Source of the DNA: Palsa-1033 sp963735455
Lineage (GTDB): Bacteria > Chloroflexota > Limnocylindria > Limnocylindrales > CSP1-4
Assembly: GCA_963735455.1 (NCBI GenBank)
Contig: CAVTKZ010000003.1
Location: forward strand, 372,001 to 436,000
Length of the DNA: 64,000 nt
Direction: 5' to 3'
Position numbers and translations under genes: made by a program. Positions within the stretch are counted from its first letter, which is position 1; every line of letters begins with the position of its first letter. Shown piece after piece: positions 63,409-64,000 of the stretch. A model generated the notes under the pieces. The model was given only the letters and a program-made list of their open reading frames with translations. It was not told where the DNA came from and ran no database searches.

Positions 63409-63975
63409 ATGTCCGGAGCTACGTCCGAGCTGTGGCGGGTCGATGACGGCGGGCTCCCGGACTGCCCGGTCGGCAGCATCGTCTGGTTCGTGAATGACGG
63501 ACCAACCGCCCAGGTGATCCGACAAGGCCATGGAGCGGTCGGGACGATCTCGAGCGCGAGCACGACCCAGACGGCCTCGGCCAACGGCGCGCAGATCGTC
63601 CTGGTAAACGGCTCCGAGGGCTGGCAGGCGAAGCTCTCGCGGGTCGCAGCAACAATTCCGTCAACTTGGCCAGCGCCGTTAGCTGCCCCAGCGCCCCAAG
63701 ACCATTGGGTCCGTTCGCCGGGCTGGCAGGCCGAAATCGATGCGGCCGCTCGGCCGGATCGGGTCGTGCGTCGCTATAGCGGCAAGCCCACCGTGGCGAT
63801 CGCTGCCTATCAACTCGATGCCGGCCAGATGGCCGCCGCGGGCTGGTATGCGACCGCGAGCCTGTACGAGAAAGAGCCCATCGGCTGGGCCCGTGTCATC
63901 CTGTTTGGCTGGATCGCATTCCTCTTTCGACCGCCAGGATCGCTTGTCGTTACCTACGAACGCAGGTCGGGATGA
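63409..63975 (+). CDS. Hypothetical protein with one C-terminal membrane segment
   Basis: The 188-residue protein has an N-terminal beta-like stretch (ELWRVDDGGLPDCPVGSIVW), a Ser/Thr/Ala-rich linker and an Ala/Pro spacer. The end is YQLDAGQMAAAGWYATASLY followed by the hydrophobic VILFGWIAFLFRPPGSLVVT. The QMAAAGWY-type ending with a following helix is seen in small phage- and actinobacterial-like membrane proteins of unknown role. ATG 63409 has a weak GGGGG site. It is complete within the window. Confidence 0.55.
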   Translation: MSGATSELWRVDDGGLPDCPVGSIVWFVNDGPTAQVIRQGHGAVGTISSASTTQTASANGAQIVLVNGSEGWQAKLSRVAATIPSTWPAPLAAPAPQDHWVRSPGWQAEIDAAARPDRVVRRYSGKPTVAIAAYQLDAGQMAAAGWYATASLYEKEPIGWARVILFGWIAFLFRPPGSLVVTYERRSG

Positions 63976-64000
63976 TGCGCCTGATCCAAACGTGACTGCC

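Overview
The window is 64 kb of very GC-rich bacterial DNA with G or C in most third codon positions, tightly packed genes, and a mix of ATG, GTG and TTG starts. The gene content suggests a chromosome of a high-GC Chloroflexota-like bacterium (Limnocylindria-type) or a close neighbour. It includes a triple-parvulin lipid-anchored foldase, an LCP-family cell-wall ligase, a class III cyclase/NB-ARC/TPR regulator, DUF4242 and DUF1634 proteins, and type I glutamine synthetase. There is no rRNA or taxonomic marker here, so this placement is inference. No plasmid, phage or CRISPR signal was seen.

0-16 kb, surface glycan locus: a five-gene cluster encodes every step from UDP-GlcNAc to a UDP-ManNAc3NAcA-type sugar (WbpD, E, B, A and I families, in that order). 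Two GT4 glycosyltransferases follow. A Wzm/Wzt-type ABC exporter and a methyltransferase lie on the minus strand. A three-gene module then follows: a CgeB-like protein, a glycosyltransferase with an unusual N-terminal signature, and a GT4.

16-31 kb: a housekeeping block (parvulin-type foldase, MazG, RNase PH, RdgB) is followed by 0.8 kb of non-coding tandem repeats. Next come an LCP protein, a polar amino-acid ABC transporter on the minus strand, and a second UDP-GlcNAc 2-epimerase. A second, fused and reversed copy of the CgeB-like/glycosyltransferase module closes the block (27.2-31.8 kb).

31-53 kb: a second nucleotide-sugar dehydrogenase, a TauE/SafE plus DUF1634 pair, OsmC, DUF4242 and a large cyclase/NB-ARC/TPR regulator lead to tRNA-Pro(TGG). 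After it come a secreted protein with a caspase-like His/Cys arrangement, LysE, a lipoprotein, a methionine/sulfur cluster (homocysteine methyltransferase, Lrp/AsnC, trans-sulfuration enzyme), ResB, glutamine synthetase, an XRE regulator behind a 17-bp inverted repeat, an MFS transporter and a large secreted S8 protease.

53-64 kb, accessory-looking: this starts at tRNA-Pro(CGG). It holds three further MFS transporters, a decayed HNH-nuclease fragment, secreted or lipoproteins of unknown function, and a four-gene overlapping operon of unrecognised small proteins (57.5-59.5 kb).

Many genes carry single-base frame changes, often at short G or C runs. They occur even in glutamine synthetase and are extremely dense at 0.6-5.7 kb. 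I read most of these as sequencing or assembly indels and give whole-gene coordinates across them. A repeated promoter style is visible: a TAnnnT hexamer 6-10 nt upstream of start codons that mostly lack a Shine-Dalgarno sequence, suggesting leaderless transcripts.
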